NCBI GenBank assembly: GCA_026874595.1 | Contig: CM049308.1 | Span: forward strand, 40,410,527-40,474,526 | Length of the DNA: 64,000 bases | Direction: 5' to 3' | Source of the DNA: Sipunculus nudus | Lineage: Eukaryota; Annelida; Sipuncula; Golfingiida; Sipunculidae | Shown: piece after piece, positions 48,801 through 58,297 of the stretch | Numbering within the stretch: position 1 is the stretch's first letter | Layout: each line of letters begins with the position of its first letter | Program-made: the position numbers and the translations under genes | The notes under the pieces: generated by a model | Database searches by the model: none | The model's input: the letters and a program-made list of their open reading frames with translations, nothing else | What the model was told of the DNA's origin: nothing

Positions 48801-51800
48801 ATCTGATGTGCTATTTCTGTCATAATATGGTTTCAACATGTTAACATGGCACAGTTGTTTCTTCTTACGCCTATCTGGTGTCAACAGTATGTAATTTAAA
48901 TCACTGACTTTCTTGTCAACAATGTAAGGACCAAAATACCTAGGTTGCAGAGGTCTGCCAGGGAGGGGAGAAAAAAGGCAAGGACCTTTCCACCAGGCTC
49001 AAAACGTCCTACTTACAGTGTGCTTGTCACACTTGGTTTTCATTTTACTTGATGCAGATTTTAGATTTTACTTTGCAATCTCACAAGCATTGTGTAGTTT
49101 AGTGCGAAAGTCTGAGACATACTGCAGTAAACTAAGAGAATTAGGATTTTCACGCAAGAGTTTTTCTTTAAGCAGTTTCAATGGTCCGCGAACGGAGTGT
49201 CCAAAAACTAGTTCAAAGGGACTGAAACCCAAGGACTCTTGAAGGGATTCTTTGACAGCAAACAGCAATAGGTGGATTCCTTCATCCTAGCCTTTCTGTT
49301 TGTCATAGCAATAAGTCCTGATCATGTTTTTTAATGCCTGATGAAAACGCTTGAGGGCGCCCTGACTTACAGGATAGTATGGCGAAGAGCTGTACTGTTT
49401 TATACCGAGCTCAAGCATAACTTGCTGGAATAAGCTAGACATAAAATTAGACCCTTGGTCAGAATGGACGGATTTGGCAATCCAAACGTTGTAAAAAAAC
49501 TTGGTCAGTGCTTTGACCACACTTTTGGCATTAATTTTGCGCAATGGTATTGCCTCAGGGAACCTGGTAGATGCGCACTTAATTGTCAGCAAGTATTCAT
49601 GTCCAGATTTTGTTTTTGGCAGTGGCCCAACACAGTCAACAATAATCCTACTGAATGGTTCCTCGAAAGCAGGAATAGGCCCAAGTGGGGCCTGAGGAGG
49701 ATTCTGATAGGGCTTGCCTACAATCTGGCATGTATGGCATGATTTACAATAATGTACAGCATCTTTCCTGAGGTTAGGCCAATAGAAGTGTGTACTAACT
49801 TGCTGATAAGTTTTATTTATACCTAAATGACCAGACAAAGGAGACTCATGTGCCATGCTTAGAACCTCATTGCGAAAGCTTTTGGGCATAACTATTTGAT
49901 GTTTGATGGCCCACTCATCATCAGCGCATACATCAGGTGGTCGCCATTTACGCATAAGCACTCCAATTTTGACATAGAAACAAACTGGGTTCTTTGACAG
50001 CTCATTTTAAGAAACTGCCCTGGGAAACAAACATGAAATATCAGGGTCCTTATGCTGTTCCGCGATAAGTTCTGACCTTGAAAATGCTGCATCCTGCACT
50101 AGCCAGTCACTAGCCAGAGTGTTATTATCTGGACCATCATCCTCATGTGTGTTTTTCTTGGCCATAGATCTAGTTACAGCACATGAAGGATACAAACCAG
50201 GAATTTCCTGACTCTCCGGATAAGGGTCCTGATCAAGTGACGGCTTTTCTGTCACTATTGGTACAGGCCGCACTTTGTCACCTGCAACATCATTGCCTAG
50301 TAGCAACTGAATTCCCCTAAAGGGTGAAGTAGTTCTTATGCCCACAGTAATATTCCCAGAAATGAAATCTGACTTTAAATGGATACTGTGAAGCGGAACT
50401 GAAGTGTCCCTGTCTGAAAACACACGATTAACAAGTACAGGTGCACCAGTAAAGAACCTATCAGAAAATGGCAAAGTGTTTGCTAACATGAGAGTCTGGC
50501 CTGATCCAGTGTCCTTCAAAATTCTAAAAGGGGTAGAATCTGAAAATCGCTTGAAAGTGATACAAAACCTTGGCTCAAATAACTCCATTTCAGAGTCAGG
50601 AGAGGAATTTTCTACCTCAGCTTCAATAAAGGAGTTGTACTCCTTATTTACATGAAAAGATCCTGGCTCTTGTATTATACTATGCATAGATTTTGAAACA
50701 AACCAAAAAGGTTTGATATTTGGTTTATTTGCAAGAGTCCAGCAGTCAGATATTAGATGACCTTCCTTCTTGCATTAATTACGGATTTTCTTGGAAAATG
50801 ACTGGTCTTTGTTGGACTTAGACACAGTGGATGTGGACGGAGATGTATCAATGGACTTTGCTGAACTATCAGGACTAAAAGTACTGGGTGACTGCGCTTT
50901 AAACTTCTCTTGACCATACTGATTTACCTTCTTGTTTGTGAATGACTGGTTTGATTTGCTAGTAAAGGACATTGTGTGTGTCAATGAATAATCATCAGCT
51001 AATTGAGCAGCAGTGTCAAGAGTTTCAGGACTTTTCTCATCAAATAAATTTTTAACGTCTGCATTAATGCAATTCAAGCAAAATCAACTGGCGCAAATTG
51101 TCATAATTTTTCATTACATTTTCAAAACTACACCAGCGATCAAACAACTGCTCTTTTGTCCTAGCAAATTCGACATTAGTCTGTTCTATGCGCTTTTCCA
51201 AATTTCTGAACTTCTAGAGGTAAGCCTCCGGAACTAACTCATAACCATCTACTGAAAGCTCTGTATAAATTTCTCTGGCCTTGCCAGTCAATACACTTTG
51301 TAACAGCATAGCCCCATTTTCCTCAGGTCATTTTAAATTTTCAGCTGCCTTCTCAAAGTGTAAGAAATATTTATCAACCTCTTTTTCTTGAAAAGGTGGG
51401 ACAAGTCTAATGTGTTGAGTAACATCAAAACTGTTAGTTGGGGCATCACTGAGACTATGTTCTAGTTTAAGTCTTTCTAACTCCGGTCGTTTTAACTCAA
51501 TTACTTTTTCTTTTTCTAGTCTGTCCCTTTCTATTTCTTTTTCTAGTCTTTCTCTTTCTAACCGTTCTTCCCTCTCTTTAATGCTAGTTCATGTTGCATA
51601 CCCAATTTTTAAAATTCTAATTGCATAAAAAGGCTGTCATTTTTTGATGTTTCAACTTCAGTCTCTTCAATTAAACCTTTGCTAACTAGATCTTGCATGA
51701 TTTTAGCAATGATATCAGGCTTTCTCGAAGCTTTTTTCACACTTAGCCCTAAGTGTTGTCCCAAACGCAACAACTGTTCTGTTGACAATTGTTCAAGTTG

Positions 51801-54800
51801 ATCAGGGTCGGGATCGTCAACAGGTCAGGTTTGAAATGTGCCATGTTAAGATTTTAAAACAATAACAAAAATCCTGTAAACAATGTACTGTAAGAAATAT
51901 GTAATCTTGCAAACAATATATGATAAAACTATGTCCAGGTCAAGGCCTAATAAATTGTCAAAACTATTAAGCATTCCAGACAAGCCCCCAACTTTATGTT
52001 ACGGAACCTTATATAAACAGATCACGTATGCGTGATGAACACAAATTTTGTAATGTCGATACAAAAATCAGATTCTGCAACACTAAGCAGCGTGAAATGT
52101 CTAGGGGAACGAATAAAGAAGTCAGTGGTTTTTTTGTTAACAAATAACCATAATTTATTCTTAAAACAACCCTAATATTACGATACACTAAATCAATACA
52201 ATGATACAGTAAAATAGCGGTATAACAACAAAGCAATACAATCACATAGTAAAATACACAGAGTGCACAGTACCTGAATACCACCACCGTCACAACGATA
52301 AGTTCTTTAAATGTACACTCTCGGAGAATGACAGTCCAGTGTAAAGCTCTTGTAACAATCAAGAAAGTAAACTGAAATCCAAATGCATAAAATCCAGGAG
52401 AAAGGCTGAAGAAAATCTATAATTGCCGCACTCGTCGGATAAGGTCCCACAAACCGACACAGAAGCTTCTGCGTCCGCTAGAATCTTCTCTGCTGCTGCT
52501 CTCGCTTCTAAAACACAGCCCCTTTATATACTCTTCACCCAAAGCCGAGAATTTCCCACTTCTCTAACAGTCTAAATGATCTTACACAACGCAGTAAACA
52601 CGCGTTACAGGAATCATCTAGAAGAACATCGCTGTGTGTATCTCTACATACCAGGGTCCACACGTGACTAACGACCAGGCGAAAACACCCAAGGCTAGCA
52701 TGACAACAATGGTTCAACCAGAACGGATTAAACCGAGAGCGGTAAGCGGCCAGGCAAGAGCGCCACAACATGAGTTACGCCCGTGTCACGCGATAAAAAG
52801 AGCACCTGTAACACCTTGGAAACATGAAATTAGATCAACGTGACCTATATTGTGCGACCTATTGGCAGAAATGTCATATGAGCACCCTGAATATCAGATG
52901 GGCAAAAATTGTATTTGTTTGGCCTAGAATTTTTTAACACCCAGGGATGTTCTGTGCAAATCATCTTCGAAACCTGAAAGTAGGTCATGGTGACCTAAAT
53001 TCTGTGACCTTATGGCTGAAAACATGATTTTGAGCAACCAGACATTCTTACGAAGCACAAATTGTATCTTATAGGTCTAGAAGCTTCTAACTTAATATTT
53101 TATGAGGTCCTGGGCAAATGTTCTTTGAAGCATGAAATTAGGTCACCGTGACCTATATTCTGCGACCCATAGGAAAAATGTCTTATGAGCACCCTGACTG
53201 TCATATGGGAACAACTTGTATCTGCTAGGCCAAAAATATTCTAACGCATCATCCAGGTAGGTTCTCAGCATATCGCATTGAAAACCTGATTGGTTAAGGT
53301 GATTATTATTTGAGCTACGGAATAAAAACATGATTTGAGCTCCTAGACAGACAGGGTACAAATTATATCCATTTTCCTTGGAATCTTCAAACATATCTTC
53401 CTGGGAAGTCTTCGGCAAGTCTCCTTGGAAATTTTAGATTAGGTCATCGTTACATATACTCTACGAGCTATTGGCAAAACTTGATTCTGAACACCCAGAC
53501 AGTCACACAGGGCACAAAACTTCACTGTTGGATCTAGTAACTTCTTTTGAAAAATCCAGGGAGGTCCAAGGCGAGTATCCTTTGAGTCTTGAAATAAGTT
53601 CCAGGAAAATTATTTGGAATCCTCAAATAAGGTCGCTGTATCCTATTTTCTAAGGCCTATGGACAAAACGCCTGATTGATTTTGGGCACTCTGGAATTCA
53701 TTCTATCCATTCTTCAAGCTTCCTTAACAAATTTTTTTTTTATCAGATCATAACATTAATAATTAATACATGCATCACCTGTGTGTCTAGCTCAGCTGAC
53801 CGTCATGGCCCATGGGCCACTCGTTAATATATATTTCGAATATTCAAATTATTTAATGCATGTTACTACAATGAAAAAATGGCTCAAATGTTGAAGCCTC
53901 GTCTTGGTTTGACCTTCGATTACAGGTGGCTTGTCCTTTACAACTGACAAGATCGGGACCGTGATAGGGCTGGCGGCACTTCCGATGATTGCTTTGACTC
54001 CAGTACTCTTCCCAGCTTTGGAGAAACGACTGGGAGCTAAGAAGGTTCTGATGCTGTCTTTGAAATATTTAACCTTGCTACACCAGCACAGTATAAAAAA
54101 AACTTGTTTCTGTTGATTTTGACGTGTATGTGATAGCCACTTTCTTGATAGAAATACTTAATATAAGTTACGAAAACTTAGCATTTAGTTTGCGATGTAA
54201 AACTTACTTCCTTATATGTAATTTTTACTATTTAAATTTCAGGTCGCCGAGTTTGCAATTATGGTGCATATTTTTCTGATCCCACTATTGCCAACATTAA
54301 GATGCCTGCATTCAAGGTATTAACATCCCAGATAAATAAAATCCATGCCGTAACAGATTTTGTTAAGCCTTATGTCGATGGAAACTGTTGCCTTGGGTGT
54401 CAGGCTTTATTTAAAACCAACAAAATAACAGCCATAGAATAGCATGAATAACAGCCTTAGAAGAACGACCATAGAATAACAGCCATTGATTAACAAGCAT
54501 TGAATAACACCCATAGAAAAACGACCATAGAATAACTGCCATTGATTAACAAAGATAGAATAACAGCCATAGTAGAACAACTATAGAATAATACCCATAG
54601 ATTAACAAACATAGGATATAAGCATGGAATAACAACACAGAATAAAAAGCATAGAATAACAGCCATAGATTAACAAACTTAGAATAAGAGCCATAGAAGA
54701 ACGACCATACAATAACAATCATTGATTAAAAAGCATAGAATAACAGCCATAGAAGAACAGTTATAGAATAACAGCCATAGAAGAACAATTATAGAATAAC

Positions 54801-56243
54801 AGCCATTGATAAACAAGCATAGAATAACAGCCATAGATTAACAAGCATAGAATAACAGCAATAGAAGAACAACTACAGAATAACAGCCATAGATTAACAA
54901 TTATAGGATAAAAGCATGGAGTAACAACCTAAAATAACAAGCATAGAATAACAGCCATAGAAGAATACCGTAAAATTAACAGCCATATGTTAACAAGCAT
55001 ATATTAACAGCCATTGAAGAACAACTATAGATTAACAGCCATAGATTACAAGCATAGAAAAACAACCACAGGAAAACGACCATAGAATAACAGCCATAGA
55101 TAAATAAGCAGAGAATAACAGCATAGAAGAACGACCATAGAATAACAGCCATTGATTAACAAGCATTAAATAACAGCCATAGAAGAACAACTATATAATA
55201 ACAGCTATAGAATAACAAGCATATAATAACAGCCATAGAAGAACGACCATAGAATGACAGGCATAGATTAACAAGCATAGAATAACAGCCATAGAAGAAC
55301 AACCATAGAACAGCAAGCATAGATTAGCAACCTTAGAATAACAACCATTGAACAACCAGCATTAAACTGCAATCATAAAATAGGATCCATAGAAGAACGA
55401 CCATTGAATAACAGAAGACAGTTTAAATCTGCATTACTTCCACCTGTTAAAAAACTGTGATTGTCCTTAACAAGAATTTACCGTTTTAATGATAACTTGT
55501 ATTGTTAAAATGAATACATATTTTACTTACTTAAAGTACGACAGCACGGATGACGATCCTTACCATTCTTATGGGCTTTGAGGTGATGCTTTCCAGTATC
55601 ACCACTTCAGCAATTATATTACTTGGAATCAATTCTGTTGGTCGAGAGGACTCGGGAGCGGCAAATGGAATAAGAGCTACAATGTCAGCGTTGTTAAGGT
55701 AAGTGCATGAATAATATCAAAATTGGAACTCTTTTGTTCCTTTTTAAATTATGGAATATTAGCAATTGAAAAACTGACAATCACGGATTGTAAGCATTTT
55801 CGTTACTCTTTAATGCAGAAAATGCACATTTAAGGTCTAAAATTGATGCCGCATGGGGCCTTTTATGTTCAGTTGGTGTTTTGGAATGACATTTATTAAT
55901 ATGACCTTGTGGTGATATAAAATATATCAAAATGAATCGCCAGTCAGTGCATACAGAATCCGAGATACTTACATGCATTAACTGCGCAAGTTTAAATCTA
56001 GCAGTTTATTAAGTTAGTCCGGGTCCTCAAAATACCTATAAATACTATATTTTACCATATTGTAGGGGGATTGCGCCAACACTTGGCGGTGCCATTTTTG
56101 CCTGGTCAATCAACAGCGGCGCTGAAATCGGATTTCCTTTTGATGTCAACCTGGTGTTTATTATGTACAGCTTTTTCTTTCTACTCACTATCATTACAGT
56201 CACCCTTATACCAGAGGAGTTAAATAAACAAAGGGTCTCATAA
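35978..56243 (+). CDS. MFS transporter, ZIFL-like, 13 coding exons
   Basis: Coding exons: 35978-36046, 41747-41803, 42154-42236, 42464-42615, 42922-43044, 43263-43422, 43907-44037, 44264-44315, 44469-44575, 53926-54044, 54243-54316, 55537-55698 and 56066-56243. They total 1,467 bases: 488 residues plus a TAA, with every junction GT-AG and in phase. The protein has the 12-helix MFS layout. Motif A (GLLSDWAGRR, residues 74-83) follows TM2, the hallmark GYLAEPADKYP is at 162-172, and a basic central loop (residues 215-275) separates the halves. These fit the plant ZIF1/ZIFL1 and fungal relatives, vacuolar or plasma-membrane transporters; the substrate here is unknown. Weak points are the start (the frame is open upstream to an acceptor) and the GTTCGT and GTTCTG donors of exons 1 and 10. 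Confidence 0.9.
36588..36637. repeat. (TA)n microsatellite
   Basis: About 25 TA dinucleotides in intron 1, followed by GCTGAAGCTGAAGCTT. Confidence 0.95.
38730..38768. repeat. (TA)n microsatellite
   Basis: About 19 TA dinucleotides in intron 1. Confidence 0.95.
39230..40090. repeat. Tandem duplication inside intron 1
   Basis: 39230-39610 and 39712-40090 are related: both carry ACATTCACT, TTTACTAATTATTACCAAGT, CATCCATT/TATCCATT plus a T run, GGGCT.ATGATTATAA/GGGCTGACGATTATAA, and ATCACAAAGCAA-like blocks. The second copy is the one represented again at 57897. Confidence 0.7.
40262..40324. repeat. (CT)n-(GA)n dyad microsatellite
   Basis: A short CCCTCTCTCT run is followed by a long AGAGAG tract. 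The equivalent site in the downstream duplicate (58258-58294) has the same CT-then-GA arrangement with a shorter tract. Confidence 0.9.
41340..41500. repeat. GGTTCC/GAAGAACCC palindromic repeat (MITE-like)
   Basis: AACGGTTCCAGGAAGAACCC, AGGGTTCCATGAAGAACCCT and AGAGGGTTCTACATGTAACC are mutually related, partly palindromic words. The duplicate near 59334 keeps only the first. Confidence 0.5.
41747..41803 (+). CDS. MFS gene exon 2 (TM1)
   Basis: Acceptor CTTGTAG, donor CTG|GTAGGT; 19 codons in phase 0 (VCAGFSITFPFPFAPDMVL). It completes TM1. The whole exon is missing from the downstream duplicate. Confidence 0.9.
42154..42236 (+). CDS. MFS gene exon 3 (TM2)
   Basis: Acceptor AATTCCAG, donor GG|GTAAGC. 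Encodes SFGYREEIKGFYVGLVLSSL and the GRCIG turn leading into motif A. Paralogous exons lie at 8645-8727 and 59575-59657. Confidence 0.95.
42464..42615 (+). CDS. MFS gene exon 4 (motif A, TM3, start of TM4)
   Basis: Acceptor TTAATAG, donor ACA|GTAAGA. Encodes YPAGLLSDWAGRRPVLW and RLISGIFN. Motif A contains the conserved Asp and the Arg pair. Confidence 0.96.
42837..42880. repeat. (TA)n microsatellite
   Basis: About 22 TA dinucleotides in intron 4. The duplicate has a short (GT)n at the matching position (60347-60360). Confidence 0.95.
42922..43044 (+). CDS. MFS gene exon 5 (TM4-TM5)
   Basis: Acceptor TTTACAG, donor GCAG|GTATAT. Encodes IQAVQYSLVYDVCDN and the glycine-rich helix SVGGGIGVFCGPLLA. 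Confidence 0.95.
43263..43422 (+). CDS. MFS gene exon 6 (loop and TM6)
   Basis: Acceptor TTACCAG, donor TTTAG|GTAAGT. Encodes YLAEPADKYPHIFSEKGLFG, a signature of ZIFL-like transporters, then TM6 ending in FLDET. Confidence 0.95.
43907..44037 (+). CDS. MFS gene exon 7 (central cytoplasmic loop)
   Basis: Acceptor AAATTAG, donor AAAG|GTAAAG. A hydrophilic, basic stretch (VQRIHYQIRKRFKLRG), as expected for the loop between TM6 and TM7. Confidence 0.9.
44264..44315 (+). CDS. MFS gene exon 8
   Basis: Acceptor TCCACAG, donor TTAAG|GTAAAT. 52 bases encoding KDQAFSLCNFTLCRLL. Both splice sites are lost in the downstream duplicate. Confidence 0.85.
44469..44575 (+). CDS. MFS gene exon 9 (TM7)
   Basis: Acceptor ATTGCAG, donor CTTG|GTGAGA. 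Encodes AAEAIQGFSYIGLEDAVTVW and SSTVTRLG, corresponding to TM7 of the family. Confidence 0.92.
45716..46290. other. Copy-specific insertion-like segment, unidentified
   Basis: Present in intron 9 of the intact gene but absent at the matching place in the duplicate (about 63395). It has no clear terminal repeats, poly-A or reading frame that I can support. It could be an insertion here or a deletion in the duplicate. Confidence 0.4.
46323..47140 (-). repeat. Element 2 3' LTR
   Basis: TGTTACGG...CTGTAACA on the plus strand. In element sense it has a TATA box (TATATAAAG; plus-strand CTTTATATA at 46847-46855) and AAGAATAAATTATGG downstream as a probable poly(A) signal. Confidence 0.95.
47141..47165 (-). 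promoter_or_regulatory. Element 2 polypurine tract
   Basis: In element sense, GCAGGAGGGGGAG directly precedes the 3' LTR (plus-strand CTCCCCCTCCTGC at 47141-47153). Confidence 0.8.
47273..48677 (-). pseudogene. Element 2 reverse transcriptase and RNase H (broken)
   Basis: RT begins with FSDIPTRNNMLCHDVD and WSSPCILVPKPDGSYRMCTD. It continues with KFDLLKGFWQVPLTERAKE and the catalytic AYIDDLIVYS (about 48063-48092), then the FLGH and FLGVVGYYRKF blocks. RNase H follows with LAVDASDTAAGAVL and ends at LADCLSR. Two frameshifts break the frame (about 48320-48360 and 48110-48160), and an in-frame stop lies near 47490. RT would copy the element RNA and RNase H would degrade the template. In this copy neither can be made whole. 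Confidence 0.92.
48681..49961 (-). pseudogene. Element 2 integrase with GPY/F module (broken), upstream of RT
   Basis: The zinc domain (HESPLSGHLG...CKSCHTC) is followed by the catalytic core: IIVDCVGPLP carries the first Asp, SVHSDQGSNF the second. Exactly 36 codons on, SQGALKRFHQ has Lys (codon 49350-49352) where the family has the catalytic Glu. The GPY/F module reads YFGPYIVDKKVSDLNYILLT and then CHVNMLKPYYDR (about 48815-48960). In-frame stops occur at about 49284 and between 48900 and 49065, and one (48678-48680) separates it from RT in the same frame. Protease, integrase and RT thus once formed a single polyprotein in this unusual order. Confidence 0.92.
50007..50687 (-). pseudogene. 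Element 2 protease region
   Basis: A 226-codon open stretch with RILKDTGSGQTLMLANTLP, the aspartic protease active-site motif (plus-strand position about 50500-50514), and the later GIQLLLGNDV block typical of these proteases. A stop at 50007-50009 is the only break before integrase in the same frame. It would process the polyprotein. Confidence 0.88.
50700..51844 (-). pseudogene. Element 2 gag (broken)
   Basis: The ATG at 51844 (minus) opens MAHFKPDL; an early frameshift follows. A SAP-like stretch comes next (LSTEQLLRLGQHLGLSVKK), then a charged coiled coil (EERLERERLEKEIERDR), a capsid-like region (NGAMLLQSVLTGKAREIYTE, FARTKEQLFDRWC), a Ser/Lys-rich linker and a half-preserved zinc knuckle (CKKEGHLISDC near 50735-50770). 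The first Cys position reads Arg, and a stop sits two codons later. Several other in-frame stops are present. Unlike element 1, this gag once had a CCHC knuckle. Confidence 0.8.
51973..51991 (-). promoter_or_regulatory. Element 2 primer binding site, tRNA-Pro type
   Basis: In element sense TGGGGGCTTGTCTGGAAT, a few bases inside the 5' LTR. It matches the proline-tRNA site TGGGGGCTCGTCCGGGAT at 15 of 18 positions. Confidence 0.75.
51997..52813 (-). repeat. Element 2 5' LTR
   Basis: 817 bp. In element sense the TATA box is TATATAAAG (plus strand 52522-52530). The adjoining internal sequence reads TAAAGT then TGGGGGCTTGTCTGGAAT. Confidence 0.95.
52814..53830 (+). repeat. 150- to 158-bp tandem repeat within a dispersed repeat
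   Basis: Five to six units begin CCTTGGAAACATGAAATTAG or a variant at about 52815, 52965 and 53123 and onward, each with GGTCACCGTGACCTATATTC and GAGCACCCTGAC-like words. The block ends with GACCGTCATGGCCCATGGGC. The CCTT at its start is the target site of element 2; the array continues left of the element (about 46290-46322). The same array recurs at 63450-64000. Confidence 0.88.
53926..54044 (+). CDS. MFS gene exon 10 (TM8)
   Basis: Acceptor GATTACAG. Encodes GLSFTTDKIGTVIGLAALPM and FPALEKRLGAKK. I place the donor at AAG|GTTCTG because it restores the family pattern with exon 11; the sequence remains open for some codons beyond, so an alternative donor is possible. Confidence 0.85.
54243..54316 (+). 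CDS. MFS gene exon 11 (TM9)
   Basis: Acceptor AAATTTCAG, donor TCAAG|GTATTA. Encodes VAEFAIMVHIFLIPLLPTLR. Confidence 0.85.
54420..55420. repeat. 14-bp minisatellite in intron 11
   Basis: About 70 degenerate copies of AATAACAGCCATAG, alternating with AATAACAAGCATAG and AAGAACAACTATAG. It fills most of the 1.2-kb intron between exons 11 and 12. Confidence 0.95.
55537..55698 (+). CDS. MFS gene exon 12 (TM10-TM11)
   Basis: Acceptor CTTAAAG, donor TTAAG|GTAAGT. Encodes MTILTILMGFEVMLSSITTS and the conserved SGAANGIRATMSALL. Confidence 0.95.
56066..56243 (+). CDS. MFS gene exon 13 (last, TM12)
   Basis: Acceptor ATTGTAG. Encodes GIAPTLGGAIFAW, then NLVFIMYSFFFLLTIITVTL and a short tail PEELNKQRVS before the TAA at 56241-56243. 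Confidence 0.95.
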
Positions 56244-56304
56244 CCACACCGCGTAGGTAGCTTTTGACAACAGGAATTTTAGTTTCGGTTTTACAAACCA
56301 CATA

Positions 56305-56327
56305 AATAAATGCATTTATGTAATAAA
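56305..56327 (+). terminator. Poly(A) signals of the MFS gene
   Basis: AATAAA at 56305-56310 and again at 56322-56327, 60-85 bases after the stop codon. Confidence 0.75.
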
Positions 56328-57896
56328 ACATTTGTTATACATTTTATTTTTTATTATAATATTATGATATCCAAATTAAGCTACCTGAATAAAAGCAAAT
56401 CGTAATTGTACATCCCATTGAAAATGTAACTGCATTATATAAACTACCAAAGTTGTGTTCCTGAAATCACCTAGGCCTATAAGTACACACCTATATATCA
56501 TATATACCTATAACAGGAATTTGTTATAGTTCACAATTAATTCCCTCTTTAATTACTTGTTCACTAGGAGGGGGGTTAATGCAGAGGACACTTCTATTGT
56601 TTTTTATGTATAAGCAATTAAGGGTTTTGCCGGCCGCCAATTGTATGTTGGGCTGTATTTTTTTTGCATGCGAAATTCACTTTGAAGTTTGCCAGCGAAA
56701 CATTCGCTCCTGTGTTGGTCATGTGTTACAATGTATTAATTATGCCTGTGGCCGACCGTCAAGGTCTGTCAAACAGCTAAGCCTGCGCTCTGGCAGTTTC
56801 CTTTGAGACCAGGGTGAACTATCCAGTCATGACACACAAGTCCGCAGGTTTTCTTGAGAGACACACGCAACCAAAGTGCTGAGGAAAAAGGACTCCTTAT
56901 ATTACGTTATTTTCCTTCAAATCTCTTCAGCTCTAGAAAATGCTCAGTTTTGAGTCATTTGGTTTGAACTTTCACCAGTGCAGAACTTCAGTAAAAGGAC
57001 CATACAGTTCACATATATTTCTTCAGTAAGTTACTACAGTACACGAACTACTTGAACTGCTAAAAAAGAGTACAAAGTTCGCATTTATTAGCACGTGTTC
57101 ATATGATGTATTTAGATTCGTTGAGAACATTCGCTACAGCAACGACAAATATTTCCTATTAAGGAATTCGCATTCATCTCACACGCTTGTACCAGGAGTT
57201 CATCACAAGTGTACTTGGAGATTTTTTATGAACATTCATATCCAACAAACTTTCTTATTCAAAGAACTTTCACCTCAACAAATACTTGAGATACCTGCAG
57301 TCAATGCAGAATTAATTTTTTTTTCTTCATCATTTCTGACGACAAAAATTGTCGCGGTACATCGCTGCTTTCGTCGAAATTCCTGAACCAGCCTGACCAG
57401 GATCAACTGTACATTTGCCAGAGATACAGACAATGAAAAGACGCTCTGCTGTCGAAGTGCTGATTGTATGTATTATCTGTACATTTTCGAATTATTTATT
57501 GAGCTCAATTATCTCGGTGCACCCAAGTAAAATTTAAGTAAAAAGGGTCTTTTGTGAACATCACCTATCTACTCGTCAAATTATAACGAGGTGTAACCTA
57601 TACTGTTGAATCAGGGATTCGTTCGATGTGTCTTTGTTTATTTACTTTTTTACTGATGACTTGATGTATTTTCTTGTACAGAAACCGCATCTCGTTTTGT
57701 AACCGCTATTTATTTTTTTAAGGACGCATATTAAACATATAGGAATTTTATTCCGTCTGTTGTCTTCTTGTGGAATCCGCGTCAGAACATAAATCCAGTG
57801 GATGATTTATTGAACAAATAAAAAGCCTTTTTGTGAAGAGTAAAACGATTTCGAAACATATATTCGTACATGTCCCCATTTCTTTGATATATCCCC
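56328..57896. other. Intergenic sequence between gene and duplicate
   Basis: No exon, repeat or transposon end is recognised. The open frame at 56579-56806 has no supported identity. Confidence 0.5.
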
Positions 57897-58257
57897 AGAG
57901 GATTCTCCAGGCCTATTTCTTATCCATAAAAAGTGTTAATAATGCACAAGTAACTGTGTATCACAAAGCAAAATAAGGCCAAGATTGGTTTGTTTGTATT
58001 AATCACCTGAGTATAAAGGAGGCGATGAATTTTTTAAGAAAGGTAATAAATATTATAAGGCAAATAAGGTAAGATTACAAGGTCTACATGTATATGTATC
58101 ATTGTAAAAAAAAGTACACGCTCATACAATGTATTGTTTATAATATTTTATTTATCAATTGTACGGTTCATGTGATTTTACATGTAACTTGTTACTCGTT
58201 ATATTTCGGAACAAAACATTGTAAGCTTTCCGACATTTACGTTCCTGAAACAATCCT

Positions 58258-58262
58258 CCTCT

Positions 58263-58294
<32 letters not shown>
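58258..58294. repeat. (CT)n-(GA)n microsatellite
   Basis: Shorter counterpart of 40262-40324 in the duplicate. Confidence 0.9.

Positions 58295-58297
<3 letters not shown>

Larger units (their letters stand above)
46323..52813 (-). mobile_element. Element 2: decayed Gmr1-like Ty3/gypsy retrotransposon (INT before RT)
   Basis: A 6,491-bp element on the minus strand with LTRs of 818 and 817 bp, TG...CA ends and a CCTT target duplication (46319-46322 and 52814-52817). Read in its own sense, the order is 5' LTR, tRNA-Pro-like primer site, gag, protease, integrase with GPY/F module, reverse transcriptase, RNase H, polypurine tract, 3' LTR. Integrase upstream of RT is the Ty1/copia arrangement, but the RT and integrase sequences are gypsy-type. 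This combination defines the Gmr1-like group. Several stops, two RT frameshifts and a lost integrase glutamate show that it is inactive. LTRs differ at roughly 20 of the first 310 bases, so it is older than element 1. Confidence 0.92.
44576..53925 (+). other. MFS intron 9 (9.35 kb) containing element 2
   Basis: Mostly filled by element 2 (46323-52813) inserted in a 155-bp tandem repeat. The left third aligns with 62070-63395 up to about 45715. From there to about 46290 the sequence (TTGATGGCGGTTCG onward) has no counterpart in the duplicate and no recognised identity. Confidence 0.8.
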
